From contig NZ_QLKS01000001.1 in NCBI RefSeq assembly GCF_003350005.1, positions 62,001 through 126,000 on the forward strand: 64,000 nucleotides of DNA, given 5' to 3'. The position numbers and the translations under genes were made by a program. Origin of the DNA: Psychrobacter proteolyticus (GTDB lineage Bacteria; Pseudomonadota; Gammaproteobacteria; Pseudomonadales; Moraxellaceae). The notes below the pieces were generated by a model. It saw only the letters and a list, made by a program, of their open reading frames with translations. It was not told the origin of the DNA and did not search any database. Shown here piece by piece: positions 28,388 through 39,000 of the stretch. Each line of letters starts with the position of its first letter. Within the stretch, counting starts at the first letter, position 1.

Positions 28388-29800
28388 ATGTCGCTTTATT
28401 TACCAAAACCAGTTAATGCTCAATCATCTAAACACCGTGCTACTGCCGGCATCGTCATCATAGGAGCTGGTATGGCAGGTAGTCGTTTCGCTATTGAGCT
28501 GGCCCGTGCTCAGCAGCACAACACACTGGCAAGCAGTCAGGCTCACCTACCCATCACACTTATTAGTAAAGAGCCACAAGTCGGCTATAACCGCATCATG
28601 CTATCGCCTGTACTGTCAGGAGAGTCGATTTTCGAAGAGACCTATTTATATGAGCAATCAGAATACGAGCAATTGGGTATCACTGTATTAGCTGGAACGT
28701 CGGTTGATGCCATAAACACCAACCAGCAGTCCATTGAGTTGAGTGATGGACAGACATTAGCTTATGCCGATCTGGTTCTCGCTACAGGGTCAAATGCTCG
28801 AATCATTCCTTTTCCAAATTATGATGCTAAAGGCGTTCATGTATTTCGAGAGATTGCTGATGTTAATGCGTTGATAGAGTACGCACGCCAAGGAAAAAAA
28901 GGCCTAGTCATTGGTGGCGGGGTTCTAGGGTTGGAGGCGGCTTGCGCTTTAGCTTCTCAAGGAGCAGATATGACGGTTGTTCATGTAGATAGTTATGTTC
29001 TTAACCGACAGCTTGACTTGCCTGCCGCCCATCTCCTACAAGAAGAGCTAAGCTGTCGAGGTGTGGGATTGGAGGTTTCAGCTAGCACTGAATGTATTAC
29101 GGTCAATAACCAATACGAGGTAAGCGGCTTGTTGTTAAAGAATGGTCGCGCCTTGCCAGCAGATTTCATCGTCATGGCAGTAGGGGTGACACCTAGTATC
29201 ACACTGGCCAAGGACAGTGGCCTAGATGTCAACCGAGGTATCATCGTGGATAATTTTATGCATACTAGCTGTCCTCATATCTATGCTATTGGTGAATGTA
29301 TAGAGCTGGACGGTGAGCTGTTCGGTATGGTGGCACCTGTCAATCAACAGGTTGATACCTTAGTTTCTGTCCTAAAAGATAAGAGGGTATCAATTAGTAG
29401 TTCACTAATAAAGGAGACCAAAAATAATTGGCACCCCTTTATTAGTAAGCCTCTGTCTTTAAAGCTAAAAGTATCTGGCATCGCTGCTTTTTCAGCAGGT
29501 CAAATCGATTTTGATGACAGTGAGATAGAACAGGTAGAAAGCGTTATATATAAGCAAACGAGCTTAAATCATTATCTTTGTCTCTATATCAAAGCCGATA
29601 AGCTTATCGGCACTGTGCTATATGGGGATGTTAGCGAAGGTGGTTTCTATAGTCAGCTTATCACTGATAACAGCGATATATCATCAATGAAGGAAACCCT
29701 TATATTTGGCGAAGCATATTGCGATTCAGAAAAAACAACTGTTACTGATAGCGAATCAACATTGCCAAGTGTTGCAAGCATAGTAGGAGAGGCATCATGA
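28388..29800 (+). CDS. FAD-dependent NAD(P)H oxidoreductase, electron-transfer partner of assimilatory nitrate reductase
   Basis: This resembles the N-terminal FAD/NAD half of NirB. FAD motif GIVIIGAGMAGSRFAIELA is near residue 20, NAD motif LVIGGGVLGLEAACALA near 170, and HIYAIGECIELDGELFGMVA is the usual FAD-closing segment. ATG 28388 is chosen, with AAGGGA about 10 bp upstream; a GTG at 28361 lacks a binding site. Its stop overlaps the nasA start (ATGA), so the two are coupled and probably form the reductase complex that passes electrons from NAD(P)H to NasA. The C-terminal about 150 residues have no cysteine cluster that I can see. Confidence 0.88.
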   Translation: MSLYLPKPVNAQSSKHRATAGIVIIGAGMAGSRFAIELARAQQHNTLASSQAHLPITLISKEPQVGYNRIMLSPVLSGESIFEETYLYEQSEYEQLGITVLAGTSVDAINTNQQSIELSDGQTLAYADLVLATGSNARIIPFPNYDAKGVHVFREIADVNALIEYARQGKKGLVIGGGVLGLEAACALASQGADMTVVHVDSYVLNRQLDLPAAHLLQEELSCRGVGLEVSASTECITVNNQYEVSGLLLKNGRALPADFIVMAVGVTPSITLAKDSGLDVNRGIIVDNFMHTSCPHIYAIGECIELDGELFGMVAPVNQQVDTLVSVLKDKRVSISSSLIKETKNNWHPFISKPLSLKLKVSGIAAFSAGQIDFDDSEIEQVESVIYKQTSLNHYLCLYIKADKLIGTVLYGDVSEGGFYSQLITDNSDISSMKETLIFGEAYCDSEKTTVTDSESTLPSVASIVGEAS

Positions 29801-32800
29801 GCAAAGCTGCCTTGAAGAACGAGCAGGACATCAAGCAAGAATCAAACAGCCCTAATGATTTGTCCAACAATGCTTCTAATGTGTCACCATCCTCTCGAAT
29901 TACTACATATACTGAAGATTCGACTCATACTATTCGCACTACTTGTCCATACTGCGGTGTTGGCTGCGGCGTGCTAGCAAACATTGATGAGAAAGGCGCA
30001 GTTAGTGTGACAGGTGATCCTGATCATCCAGCGAATTTCGGTAAACTCTGCTCAAAAGGCAGTGCACTGGCACAAACATTGGGTCCTGAGCGAAGATTAG
30101 CTCAGCCTTATTATCAAGATAAACAGCTATCGATGACAGAAGGGCAACCTACAAACACTGAGCCTACAGATTGGGATATGGTGTTGGGTGATATTGCAAA
30201 TCGTTTGAACAAAACTATTGCTGAACACGGGCGTGACAGCATTATGTTCTATGTATCAGGACAATTGCTTACTGAGGATTATTACGTTGCCAATAAATTC
30301 ATTAAAGGTTTTATTGGTAATAATAATATTGATTCCAATTCACGGCTATGCATGTCATCAGCGGTAGCAGGGCATAAGCGTGCTTTCGGTGCAGATTTGG
30401 TCCCTGGTAATTATGAAGATTTAGAGCGCTGTGATTTACTAGTGTTAGTCGGATCCAACATGGCATGGTGTCATCCCATTCTATTCGGACGTTTTTTATC
30501 GGCCAAGAAGAGTACACCAAATAAAAAACTGATAGTGATTGATCCGCGTCGTACTGATTCTTGTGAATTCGCTGATTTGCATTTACCCATTGCTGTTGGC
30601 ACCGATACTCACTTATATAACGGACTGCTGCATTATCTTGAGCAAAAAGGCTGTGGTGATAAGGACTATCTTCAGCAGTGCCAGGATGTCACGCCCGCCT
30701 TAGATGCCGCAAAAGCATGGACGATTGATAAAGTCGCTCAAGTGTGTGATATCAGTGTTGACCTCGTACGGCAGTTTTATGAGCTAGTCGTTGCTAATGA
30801 CAAAACAGTAACTGCATTCAGTATGGGCGTAAACCAATCTAGGAGCGGCACGGATAAGGTCAATGCTATTATTAACACTCATTTGTTTACAGGACGAGTG
30901 GGCAAAGTAGGTGCTAGTCCATTTTCACTCACAGGTCAGCCAAACGCCATGGGCGGTCGCGAAGTTGGTGCATTATCTAACTTGCTTGCTGCACATTTAG
31001 ATTTAGATAATGAGCAGCATCGTCAATTGGTGGCTGATTTTTGGCAAGCACCACAGCCAATTGCTGCGGAGGTTGGAGTAAAAGCTTGTGAGGCTGCTGA
31101 TGCTATATTAAACGGGCGTATCAAAGCCATTTGGATTATGGCAACCAACCCTGTCGTTAGCTTGCCTGAAGCCGATAAGTTTCGCCGCGCACTGGCTGCC
31201 TGTGATTTGGTGATTGTATCTGACTGCTCCGTCGATAGCGACACGGTTAAGTGTGCAGATATTGTTTTGCCAGCACAAGGTTGGGGGGAGAAATTAGGCA
31301 CAGTAACCAATTCGGAGCGCCGCATCTCGCGTCAACGGGCTTTAATGCCTGCGCTTGGGCAAGCAAAGCCTGACTGGTGGATACTATCGCAAGTCGCTAA
31401 ACGTATGGGGTTAATAGGTTTTGATTACCAAAATCCTAGTGAGATATTTTATGAGCATGTCGCTCTAACTGCTTATAGAAATGATGCTAGCCAAGCTTTG
31501 TCAGAGAGTAATCAACCGCGCTATCTCAATTTAGCAAAAGATCTTTCGCTAGAGCCAGTAGGGTCGCTAGAACTGATAAAGTCAAAGCCAGACCATCTTG
31601 AGCAGAAAAATAAAGACGTAGTTTCTTTCAGCCGTGACGCATACGATGTCATGACCCCATTTCAGTGGGGCGGCGCACGTATTACACCCAGCAAAACAAA
31701 ATTTATTGCCATTACGCCTCCCAGTCACGGCAGCTTACCCAATAGGCATCCGCAACGATTGAGATCGAAAAGCGTGGATAGTCAAAAAAACAATGGCAGT
31801 CATACGTTGCATCAGGATCACTCAGGGGCGGTAGATCTACGACTTATTACAGGGAGACTTCGTGATCAATGGCATACGATGACCCGCACAGGACTTGCAT
31901 CGCAGCTCAACCAACACGAATCTGTGCCGACGCTGACAGTCCATCCCATTGATGCCAAGAAACTCGGTATCGTCAAAGACGACTATGTGCAGCTACGCCC
32001 TTGCTATGAGCAAGGCTTACCAACACAGAGCCAGCCACATAGCATGGTAGCTATCAACACAAATGCAGACGAGCAGGTGCTAGCGCAAGTTGCTATCAGC
32101 GATGGTATAAGTGTGGGCGATGCCTTTATGCCAATGCATTGGAGTAACGCATTCGCTAGTTTTGCACGTGTAGGCACGCTTATTCCAACGGTCGTTGACC
32201 CACATTCAGGACAACCTGAATTAAAAAATTCCGCAATCAGCGTGATGCCTGTGCCGATGAAAATTTATGGCAAGATTTTGGTGCATCCCGATCTACAAGA
32301 CACCATTACAGTGCATCTGCGCGAGACCTTATTGAGCTTTGAGAAAGAATCTGAGGATAAAGGTACGCTGACATCTTCCTCTGATACAAATGCAGCTTCT
32401 GAAATATCAGACTCATTGCCCGCATTGACATGGAGTCTAAGCCGTCAAGCTAATAGCGTATTGATTACCATTGCCAGCCCAATAGAGAGTGTCGTTAATC
32501 AGTTGCTTGATCCGGATTATTGGCATCAGTTTATCGACACCTATCAAATATCTCTATCAAATAAATCAATTAATAATGCATTTACTGTCAGTAAACAGGG
32601 CAAGCAACTTCGTTTCATTTCGACCCAATCAGAGGTGAGTAGTGAAGCGATAGAGGTTATATCGCTAGACACTTCAGGAACTGCCACGTCAAGCGAGCAG
32701 TTGCTAATAACCGTTTATTTTGCACCACAAGTTACGCAGCTACCTAGCATTCATTGGCTCAATAGTTGTTTCGACAGTACCGATTCTATACCAGCAAATC

Positions 32801-33024
32801 AGCGCTATAAATGGTTATTAGCAGGTCGTCCAGCCACAGGTTATGTTGATCCAGGCTCATTAGTATGTTCATGCATGGCAGTTGGAGAGCATATTATTAT
32901 TGATACGATTACTAAGCAGCAGTGTACGAGCGCATATGCCGTCGGCAAAGCGTGCCGAGCAGGCACTAACTGCGGCTCATGTGTGAGTCACATCAATGCA
33001 TTGATCGAAGAGTATGCACCTTAA
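29797..33024 (+). CDS. nasA: Assimilatory nitrate reductase catalytic subunit NasA
   Basis: A cytosolic molybdopterin enzyme reducing nitrate to nitrite. The N-terminal [4Fe-4S] site is CPYCGVGCGV plus CSKGSALAQ. Molybdopterin-binding regions follow (SRLCMSSAVAG, LVGSNMAWCHP, GQPNAMGGREVG, VLPAQGWGEK). The domain near residue 680 has RLITGRLRDQWHTMTRTG. At the C-terminus a BFD-like [2Fe-2S] domain reads CSCMAVGEH and CRAGTNCGSC. At 1075 aa it is longer than many NasA proteins because of a low-complexity N-terminus and a linker of about 130 residues before the BFD domain. It overlaps the FAD reductase gene by 4 bp. Confidence 0.94.
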   Translation: MSKAALKNEQDIKQESNSPNDLSNNASNVSPSSRITTYTEDSTHTIRTTCPYCGVGCGVLANIDEKGAVSVTGDPDHPANFGKLCSKGSALAQTLGPERRLAQPYYQDKQLSMTEGQPTNTEPTDWDMVLGDIANRLNKTIAEHGRDSIMFYVSGQLLTEDYYVANKFIKGFIGNNNIDSNSRLCMSSAVAGHKRAFGADLVPGNYEDLERCDLLVLVGSNMAWCHPILFGRFLSAKKSTPNKKLIVIDPRRTDSCEFADLHLPIAVGTDTHLYNGLLHYLEQKGCGDKDYLQQCQDVTPALDAAKAWTIDKVAQVCDISVDLVRQFYELVVANDKTVTAFSMGVNQSRSGTDKVNAIINTHLFTGRVGKVGASPFSLTGQPNAMGGREVGALSNLLAAHLDLDNEQHRQLVADFWQAPQPIAAEVGVKACEAADAILNGRIKAIWIMATNPVVSLPEADKFRRALAACDLVIVSDCSVDSDTVKCADIVLPAQGWGEKLGTVTNSERRISRQRALMPALGQAKPDWWILSQVAKRMGLIGFDYQNPSEIFYEHVALTAYRNDASQALSESNQPRYLNLAKDLSLEPVGSLELIKSKPDHLEQKNKDVVSFSRDAYDVMTPFQWGGARITPSKTKFIAITPPSHGSLPNRHPQRLRSKSVDSQKNNGSHTLHQDHSGAVDLRLITGRLRDQWHTMTRTGLASQLNQHESVPTLTVHPIDAKKLGIVKDDYVQLRPCYEQGLPTQSQPHSMVAINTNADEQVLAQVAISDGISVGDAFMPMHWSNAFASFARVGTLIPTVVDPHSGQPELKNSAISVMPVPMKIYGKILVHPDLQDTITVHLRETLLSFEKESEDKGTLTSSSDTNAASEISDSLPALTWSLSRQANSVLITIASPIESVVNQLLDPDYWHQFIDTYQISLSNKSINNAFTVSKQGKQLRFISTQSEVSSEAIEVISLDTSGTATSSEQLLITVYFAPQVTQLPSIHWLNSCFDSTDSIPANQRYKWLLAGRPATGYVDPGSLVCSCMAVGEHIIIDTITKQQCTSAYAVGKACRAGTNCGSCVSHINALIEEYAP

Positions 33025-33162
33025 AAACCCACTAAAATCAGCCTTGGTTGCTGATATGGCATAAGGCTTGCACTGTATTTTGTACGCTCTTTTTTTTCTT
33101 ATGTATGCCATTGTTAGGTGCAAGGTTGCGCGTTATTAACAGTGTTATTAGGAGTTACCATC

Positions 33163-34095
33163 ATGACTGATTCATCTAGCTCTATTATCACAATAACTTC
33201 AAATAATTTATCTAATAAAAGCTGTAATTTTAGGGTGAAAGACAAGCCGTTAGGTATAGAAAAAAATGTAAAAATGGGAACTGTTCATTTAGTTGGTGCA
33301 GGTTCTGGTGATCCTGAACTGCTAACTTTAAAAGCATTGCGCATAATGCAAAAAGCAGATGTCGTGCTTTATGACAGCTTGGTCTCGGAGGATATTCTGG
33401 ATATGTGCGCGCTGACAGCAGAGAAAGTATTTGTCGGTAAGCGCCGTGCCAATCATGCTATACCACAAGAAGGTATTAATGAGCTGCTAGTCAAACATGC
33501 GCTGGCAGGTAAAACAGTCGTTAGACTTAAAGGTGGCGACCCCTTTATTTTTGGAAGAGGCGGTGAAGAGTTGCAAGAAGTTGTGCGTCATGGCATTCGT
33601 TTTGAATCTATTCCCGGTATCACCGCTGCTAGTGCTGCTGCAAGCAGAGCGGGTATACCGTTGACACATCGTGATTATGCGCAGTCCGTAAAGTTTGTAA
33701 CGGCATGCAAAAAGTCAGGCGCACCTAATAATGACTATTACGAGCATTTGGATAGCAAGCAGACAGTAGTCTTCTATATGGGGTTGAATCGTTTATATGA
33801 GATGACCCAGGGATTGATAGCAGCAGGCCGCGACAGTAATACTCCTTTTGCGGTAATTAGTCATGCTAGTTTACCTACTCAGCAGCTACTCATCGGTACG
33901 CTTGGCAGTATTGCTAATCAACAAGCTGTCGCAAAACTACCAACACCTGCGCTATTGATAATGGGTAATGTGGTCACTTTATACCATGAGTTTGCAAGCT
34001 ACAATCTCGGTGTTTTAGGCGAAAATGTATTAATTGACGTTGATGAATTTGCCACTAGTAAAATCTTAATGCGCGATTTAGAAAATGCTATATAG
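33163..34095 (+). CDS. cobA: Uroporphyrinogen-III C-methyltransferase (SUMT)
   Basis: SUMT makes precorrin-2, the precursor of siroheme for NirB. Motifs: VHLVGAGSGDPELLTLKAL, ADVVLYDSLVS, RLKGGDPFIFGRGGEE and GITAASAAASRAGIPLTHR. ATG 33163 has AGGAG at good spacing. The product has about 35 extra N-terminal residues before the methyltransferase fold and lacks the CysG dehydrogenase/chelatase domain, so siroheme must be finished by another protein. It closes the nitrate operon; after the stop AAACCCT and AGGGTTT could form a weak hairpin (34098-34129). Confidence 0.92.
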   Translation: MTDSSSSIITITSNNLSNKSCNFRVKDKPLGIEKNVKMGTVHLVGAGSGDPELLTLKALRIMQKADVVLYDSLVSEDILDMCALTAEKVFVGKRRANHAIPQEGINELLVKHALAGKTVVRLKGGDPFIFGRGGEELQEVVRHGIRFESIPGITAASAAASRAGIPLTHRDYAQSVKFVTACKKSGAPNNDYYEHLDSKQTVVFYMGLNRLYEMTQGLIAAGRDSNTPFAVISHASLPTQQLLIGTLGSIANQQAVAKLPTPALLIMGNVVTLYHEFASYNLGVLGENVLIDVDEFATSKILMRDLENAI

Positions 34096-34153
34096 CAAAA
34101 CCCTCACAGCACAAGGCTTACAAGGGTTTAATCGGTACTAATCATATCTTAAC

Positions 34154-34229
34154 TGGTGCGCCCACCAAGACTCGAACTCGGATCGATCGCTTAGGAGGCA
34201 ACTGCTCTATCCTGTTGAGCTATAGGCGC
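34154..34229 (-). tRNA. tRNA-Arg (anticodon CCT)
   Basis: The minus strand folds as a full 76-nt tRNA. The acceptor stem is GCGCCTA with TGGGCGC. The D arm is GCTC...GAGC. The anticodon arm is GTTGC-CTCCTAA-GCGAT, with CCT at positions 34-36. The T arm is CCGAG-TTCGAGT-CTTGG, and a CCA end is encoded. It reads AGG codons. Confidence 0.95.
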
Positions 34230-34302
34230 ATTATGGAGTGATATTGTAGGAAAAAGCAGTCATAAAAGCAATCAACAAAAGATAAATAAAGACAATTTAT
34301 CC

Positions 34303-35109
34303 TTACTCCCCATTGCTAAGCGCGTCAGTGACATCTACAGCATGATCACCAGATGCATTTTTTGCCTGTGAGGTTGGTTTAAACAAGTCATTTACACTGT
34401 TCTTATAACCACTGATATTCTCATAATCATATTTTTTTAGTATATCTTGACCTGTGCTCGATAATAAAAAATTACGGAAGCTAATAGCAGTTGTATCGTC
34501 TGTCAGGATGACACCCTCAAGCGCTTGTTCATCTTTTAGCGCATAGTTGAAGGGATTTAGAGTGTGTATCTTTTTATCTTCATTATGCGTACTGTTATCA
34601 TTATTCTTGTCAGAGGTATTATGTATACCAGCACTCTCAATGTTTTCCTGATCCTGACTATTCCTAGCTTGTGCCTGTTGCAATTCTGACTGTAGGAGTG
34701 ATATCCGTTCTGTAGACAGACTATCGTCATTGCTAATAATCATATCTGTATCAAAAACAAAGTCAGAGAGTTTGTCTTTGGTAGAACGACTAATTGGTAA
34801 TGTAAGAAGGTCGTTAGAGGGTACATAGCTCGCTAACACTTGCACGTGCGGATAACGAGATTCAAAGCTCACGATGATATCGTCCAAAGGTATCTGTAAC
34901 TTCTCTTCTGCTCGAATGTATAAAATACTGTCAGCAATCTCTCTTGATTCATCACCCTTCGTACTAGAGTCTGCTTCACTTTCACTTGCCATGATTGGCA
35001 ATGGGTCTGTGTTTTTGCGATTACTGGTCCACAACCAAATGAAAACCGCGATAAAAATTGTGAGCAGCAGCAAGATTAGCCCAGCCAGCAGTAGTTTGTA
35101 GTCTTTCAT
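34303..35109 (-). CDS. Membrane-anchored ModA-like substrate-binding protein
   Basis: The N-terminus is a strong uncleaved membrane helix (LLLAGLILLLLTIFIAVFIW). The outer part has segments like a type 2 periplasmic binding protein: LYIRAEEKLQIPLDDIIVSF, a middle FDTDMIISND, and FRNFLLSSTGQDILKKYDYE, which resembles the ModA C-terminal region. Between them is a long polar, Asn/Asp-rich stretch (about residues 140-185), so the binding site may be degenerate. No ModB/ModC gene is near. The place beside a molybdenum-dependent nitrate reductase operon is suggestive, but the tRNA gene separates them. Function is unknown. It is preceded by the gene at 35127 on the same strand with 17 bp between them. 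Confidence 0.65.
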   Translation of the reverse strand: MKDYKLLLAGLILLLLTIFIAVFIWLWTSNRKNTDPLPIMASESEADSSTKGDESREIADSILYIRAEEKLQIPLDDIIVSFESRYPHVQVLASYVPSNDLLTLPISRSTKDKLSDFVFDTDMIISNDDSLSTERISLLQSELQQAQARNSQDQENIESAGIHNTSDKNNDNSTHNEDKKIHTLNPFNYALKDEQALEGVILTDDTTAISFRNFLLSSTGQDILKKYDYENISGYKNSVNDLFKPTSQAKNASGDHAVDVTDALSNGE

Positions 35110-35126
35110 ATGTTACTGCTCTTTTG

Positions 35127-35651
35127 TTAGTTGGTTGATTGTACACTTGTTTCAAGCACTTCATCGGTGAGTTCAGCAAGCATATCTGCGAAAATATCGG
35201 TATTTACAAATGAGACGGCTAATTGCGGTTCATTATTTTCAGTATGACTGTTGGTTCTATAATCTGCCCTAATATCGAACCGGTTGCTTGCAGGCGTTGT
35301 AGACTTTAGAGTTTGATGCGCTGCTAATGGCGATTCACCTGTTAATAGTCTGTCTTTTAACCATCTAAACCCATGTGCCTCCCACCATGCTTCAAAACGT
35401 GGCAACGTGCTACCACGTACTGCTACAGGTAGATCTAGCGTTCTCAGTTTCTGCGCAAGGATAGGGTCGTTGATAGCTTGATGGATGCTCAAATAAAGTG
35501 AGCTACTATCATCCGTATAGGGCCGTCTGTTTTGCCATGATCTGTCATCGATTTTCATACGTGGCAGTTGCCACAACTCACCGCGATAATACACGACGTA
35601 TAAGCGTTGTTTTGGATGGACAAAAATGGCATCAATGGGACGCAATGGCAT
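35127..35651 (-). CDS. Uncharacterised protein upstream of the ModA-like gene
   Basis: I do not recognise this protein. It has about 174 residues from ATG 35651; a TTG at 35672 is a less likely start. The first 110 residues are compact and rich in aromatic and basic positions (PIDAIFVHPKQRLYVVYYRG, GSTLPRFEAWWEAHGFRWLK); the rest is polar and probably loose until the helix IFADMLAELTDEVLETS. No signal peptide or membrane helix is seen. It is very probably cotranscribed with the next gene. Confidence 0.65.
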   Translation of the reverse strand: MPLRPIDAIFVHPKQRLYVVYYRGELWQLPRMKIDDRSWQNRRPYTDDSSSLYLSIHQAINDPILAQKLRTLDLPVAVRGSTLPRFEAWWEAHGFRWLKDRLLTGESPLAAHQTLKSTTPASNRFDIRADYRTNSHTENNEPQLAVSFVNTDIFADMLAELTDEVLETSVQSTN

Positions 35652-36091
35652 AATATTAAGTAATCCCGTCAATAGAAAGTATTATTTAGATACAGGTTGT
35701 AAAGGGCAATTTAAAAACCGCAATGAGATTATTTCATTGTAAATATGAATGATAGTATAAAACGACACTAAATGTCGCAAGCTTATTATAATATCGGCAT
35801 TTACACTAGTAAACGATAACCATCAATGGCACACTGATAGCAAATTTGGCAAGTCAACGTTATCAATGGATATGTAGAATTTGCTACTATGATTGTTTTT
35901 GTTTATGGCCCTCATGCTAGCAGAAATGCATCATAGTAACGACCATCAAATATGGATTGATGAGTATCGATTTTTGTTTTGTCTGGACGTTTTATAGCGT
36001 TTTTGATGTTGGATACAGACGTCTCATCTATAAGTGAAGCCTTTTTTATCAATCCTAATACCTCACCTTTATTGCAATCAGATCATTGTCT
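35652..36091. other. AT-rich intergenic region upstream of recC
   Basis: About 440 bp between divergent genes. The only structure noticed is a small inverted repeat CGACA-CTAAA-TGTCG at 35763-35777. No convincing gene or promoter could be assigned. Confidence 0.5.
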
Positions 36092-39000
36092 ATGTTCACT
36101 ATTATTCAGTCGCACCGTACCGAAAACCTCGTTGATCAATTGCTTGTACAATACCAGTCCAAGGATCAGCCGGTTTTTGAACCCTTCATTGTCATTGTAC
36201 CGTCAATGGTATTGGGTGATTGGTTGGATAAAACTATTGCTAGCCGTGCTGGTATTAGTACCTTGGTGCGTACTAAATTCTGGGGTCAGTATCAATGGAC
36301 ACTGATGCAAGATGTATTGACCCGCCATAATGCGTACTTACTGTCGCGAAACCCTGAAGCGACAACTCTAAACGTGCCGGAAGTGGCGGTGTTGTCACCA
36401 ACGGTGATGCAATGGCGATTGTTTGGGTATTTAACTTATTATCAAGAGTCGATTGTTGCAGATGAGAAACACCCAGTCAATCCGCTACTGGCATCTTTGA
36501 TTGATAACCCACAGGCAAGTGCTCAACAAGACAGCTTACAACAGGATAAGGCGCAACAAGATGCCCGTATTTGGCAGCTGGCAAGCGATTTGGCTAGGGT
36601 GTTTAACCGCTATTTGACCCACCGTGAGGATTGGTTGGCGCTATGGTCGCACAACGAGCCGCTGAATGTAGATGAGTTGATAGCAGATAAAGATGCACTG
36701 TCACTGCGCTTTGATAAATATGCGCGCGGCACGCCTGAGTGGTTGGTCGAGCATTATGTTGAGTTGGAAGTTGCACAACGATTCTTGTGGGCGCATTTAT
36801 TTGCCGATGTTCATCTGCACCGTGTGGCACTGGAGCGTGCGTTCTGGTCGGCCTTAAAAAATAACAAGGCAAATGAGCGTGACCAGTTGCCAACCATACT
36901 GCGTATCTTTACTATCCAGCAACTGCCACAGACCGAGCTCGACTTTCTACAGCGCTTGTCGAAATACATGAATATCACGCTATTGCATTACAATCCATCA
37001 AAGCTGTTTTGGGCCGATATCGTTGATAAATCATGGTTACAGCGTCAGCAGATCATTAACCCTGAAAGTGTTTTTTTGCGTGATTACGGCCACAGTTTGC
37101 TATCACGTTTGGGTAAGCAGTCGCGCGATGCTTTTGCCATGCTTGCCAACTTGTCGGGTAATGAGCAGTACGACGATGCACTGGTTGAATGGCAAGATAA
37201 TTTTGATGATACGCTGAGCATTGGTTCTAATCATGGGGTTGCTGCTGAGTACATCGATGATGCTAATAGCGCTCAGAATAGTCCAAGTTTGTTAAAGCGT
37301 TTACAGAACGATGTGCTGATGCTTGATGAGCAATCGACCCAGCAAGCAACGGCCGCTACAGTCTCGCAAGCAGTAAGTAAGCAACTAGAGCCAAGCTTTG
37401 ATGAAGAGAAGCCAGAAACGGCTTGGTATGAAGATGAAGCATTAGAGAATAAGCGCTTTGAGAAAGACCGTTTTTGGGCAATCTCTTCCCAAGATAATAG
37501 CCTAAGCATTCATTCGTGTCATAGTTTGCAGCGTCAGCTTGAAGTGCTGCGTATTATGATTGGTCGTTGGTTAAATGAACCTATCAAGCCCGGTGAGAAG
37601 AAACGCCATATCTCTGATATTGTTGTGCTGCTACCCGATGTTGAACGTCATCATGCGCTGATTGGCTCTATCTTCGTCAACGGTAAGGGTCAGGACGGTT
37701 TGACTTTGCCTGCTAAAGTGACTGGTGTTGTGGATGCTGATATTCGCCAGTTATGGGAAGCCATTATTGGTTTTTACAAACTATTGGGTAGTCATAGTGC
37801 CCGTTTTAAAGCAGCTGAAGTCTTGGACTGGCTCATGTTGCCGCCTTTATTTGAAAGCTTTGGACTGACTCATGAGCAAATGAGCCGTGGCTGTGATTTG
37901 TTGGTAGAGGCGGGCTTTATTCGCGGTTTTGACGAGTTGCATCTTAAGCAAACGTTGGACAGTAATGACTACGACTATCGCTTTAGCTTTGCACAGGCAT
38001 TAGACAGATTAACTTTAGGTCTGGTCATGCCAGAGGCTGAGTTGAGCGACTGCTTATATGATCTAAATGACGATGAATGGCCAAGTACAGCTTTACCAGA
38101 AATGACCTTGCCGTTACCACAAGTGAGCCTAAATGATGCGTTGATTGTTGAAGCGCTTTGCCGCATTTATACTGGTTTAGTTGCACGACGTGATGATCAT
38201 ACACAAAAAATGAAAGCGGAAGATTGGCTCGATCAGATTGAGACACAAGTTATCCATCGCTACTTTGGCGATGTGGATCAAACGCGTACCATGCGCGCCA
38301 TCTACAACGCGATGAATGGCTTTAAATCAAGTCTACGAGCCAATCGTCACTATAGGCAGTACGCTAGTGGTAATATCGATAACAGAGAAGTAGAGAAGAG
38401 GCTGGCAGGTGTGGAGCAATTGCCGCTCAAGCTGAGCTTTATGCTAGACAGTATCGAAAACGAGCTTGAGAGTCAGCAGGTCAGTGCAGAGCCGACTGGG
38501 GTGATTACTTTTGGTCGATTCGGTGCACTAAGAAACGTGCCGTTTGAGCTGGTGGTGATGCTCAATATGGATCTCTCTGAGTTTCCTGGGCGTGACCGAG
38601 ATAACCGCTATGATTTGATGAAAGCGACCAATGCACGCCGTGGTGACAGAGTTAGTGAAGATGATGACAACGGCGCATTTTTAGATGCGCTACTGTGCGC
38701 GCGCAGTGCATGCTGGATGTTCTACAATGGCCAAAGCTTGACGGATACCCATGAGCATTTGCCAGCCAACCCAGTGAGTGAGCTATTGCAGTTTTTGCAA
38801 GGCGAGGTGCAATGGCAGGTGAACTCGCTTGAGACATTACCCGAGAATATTGATCCCACCACCGAGAGTCTCAAGCGCTATTTGCCAAAATTGATTAAGC
38901 AGTGGTTGGTGACTGAGCATCCTGCACTGCCTTTCCATGAGAGTCTGTTTGAGACAGAAATCGAAGGCACTGATGTTTTTGAGCAAGCGTCTCCTGATAT

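Noticed and set aside
35979..36305. A 108-codon frame overlapping the recC start in another phase.
   Set aside because: It ends inside recC and its composition looks like out-of-frame coding sequence.
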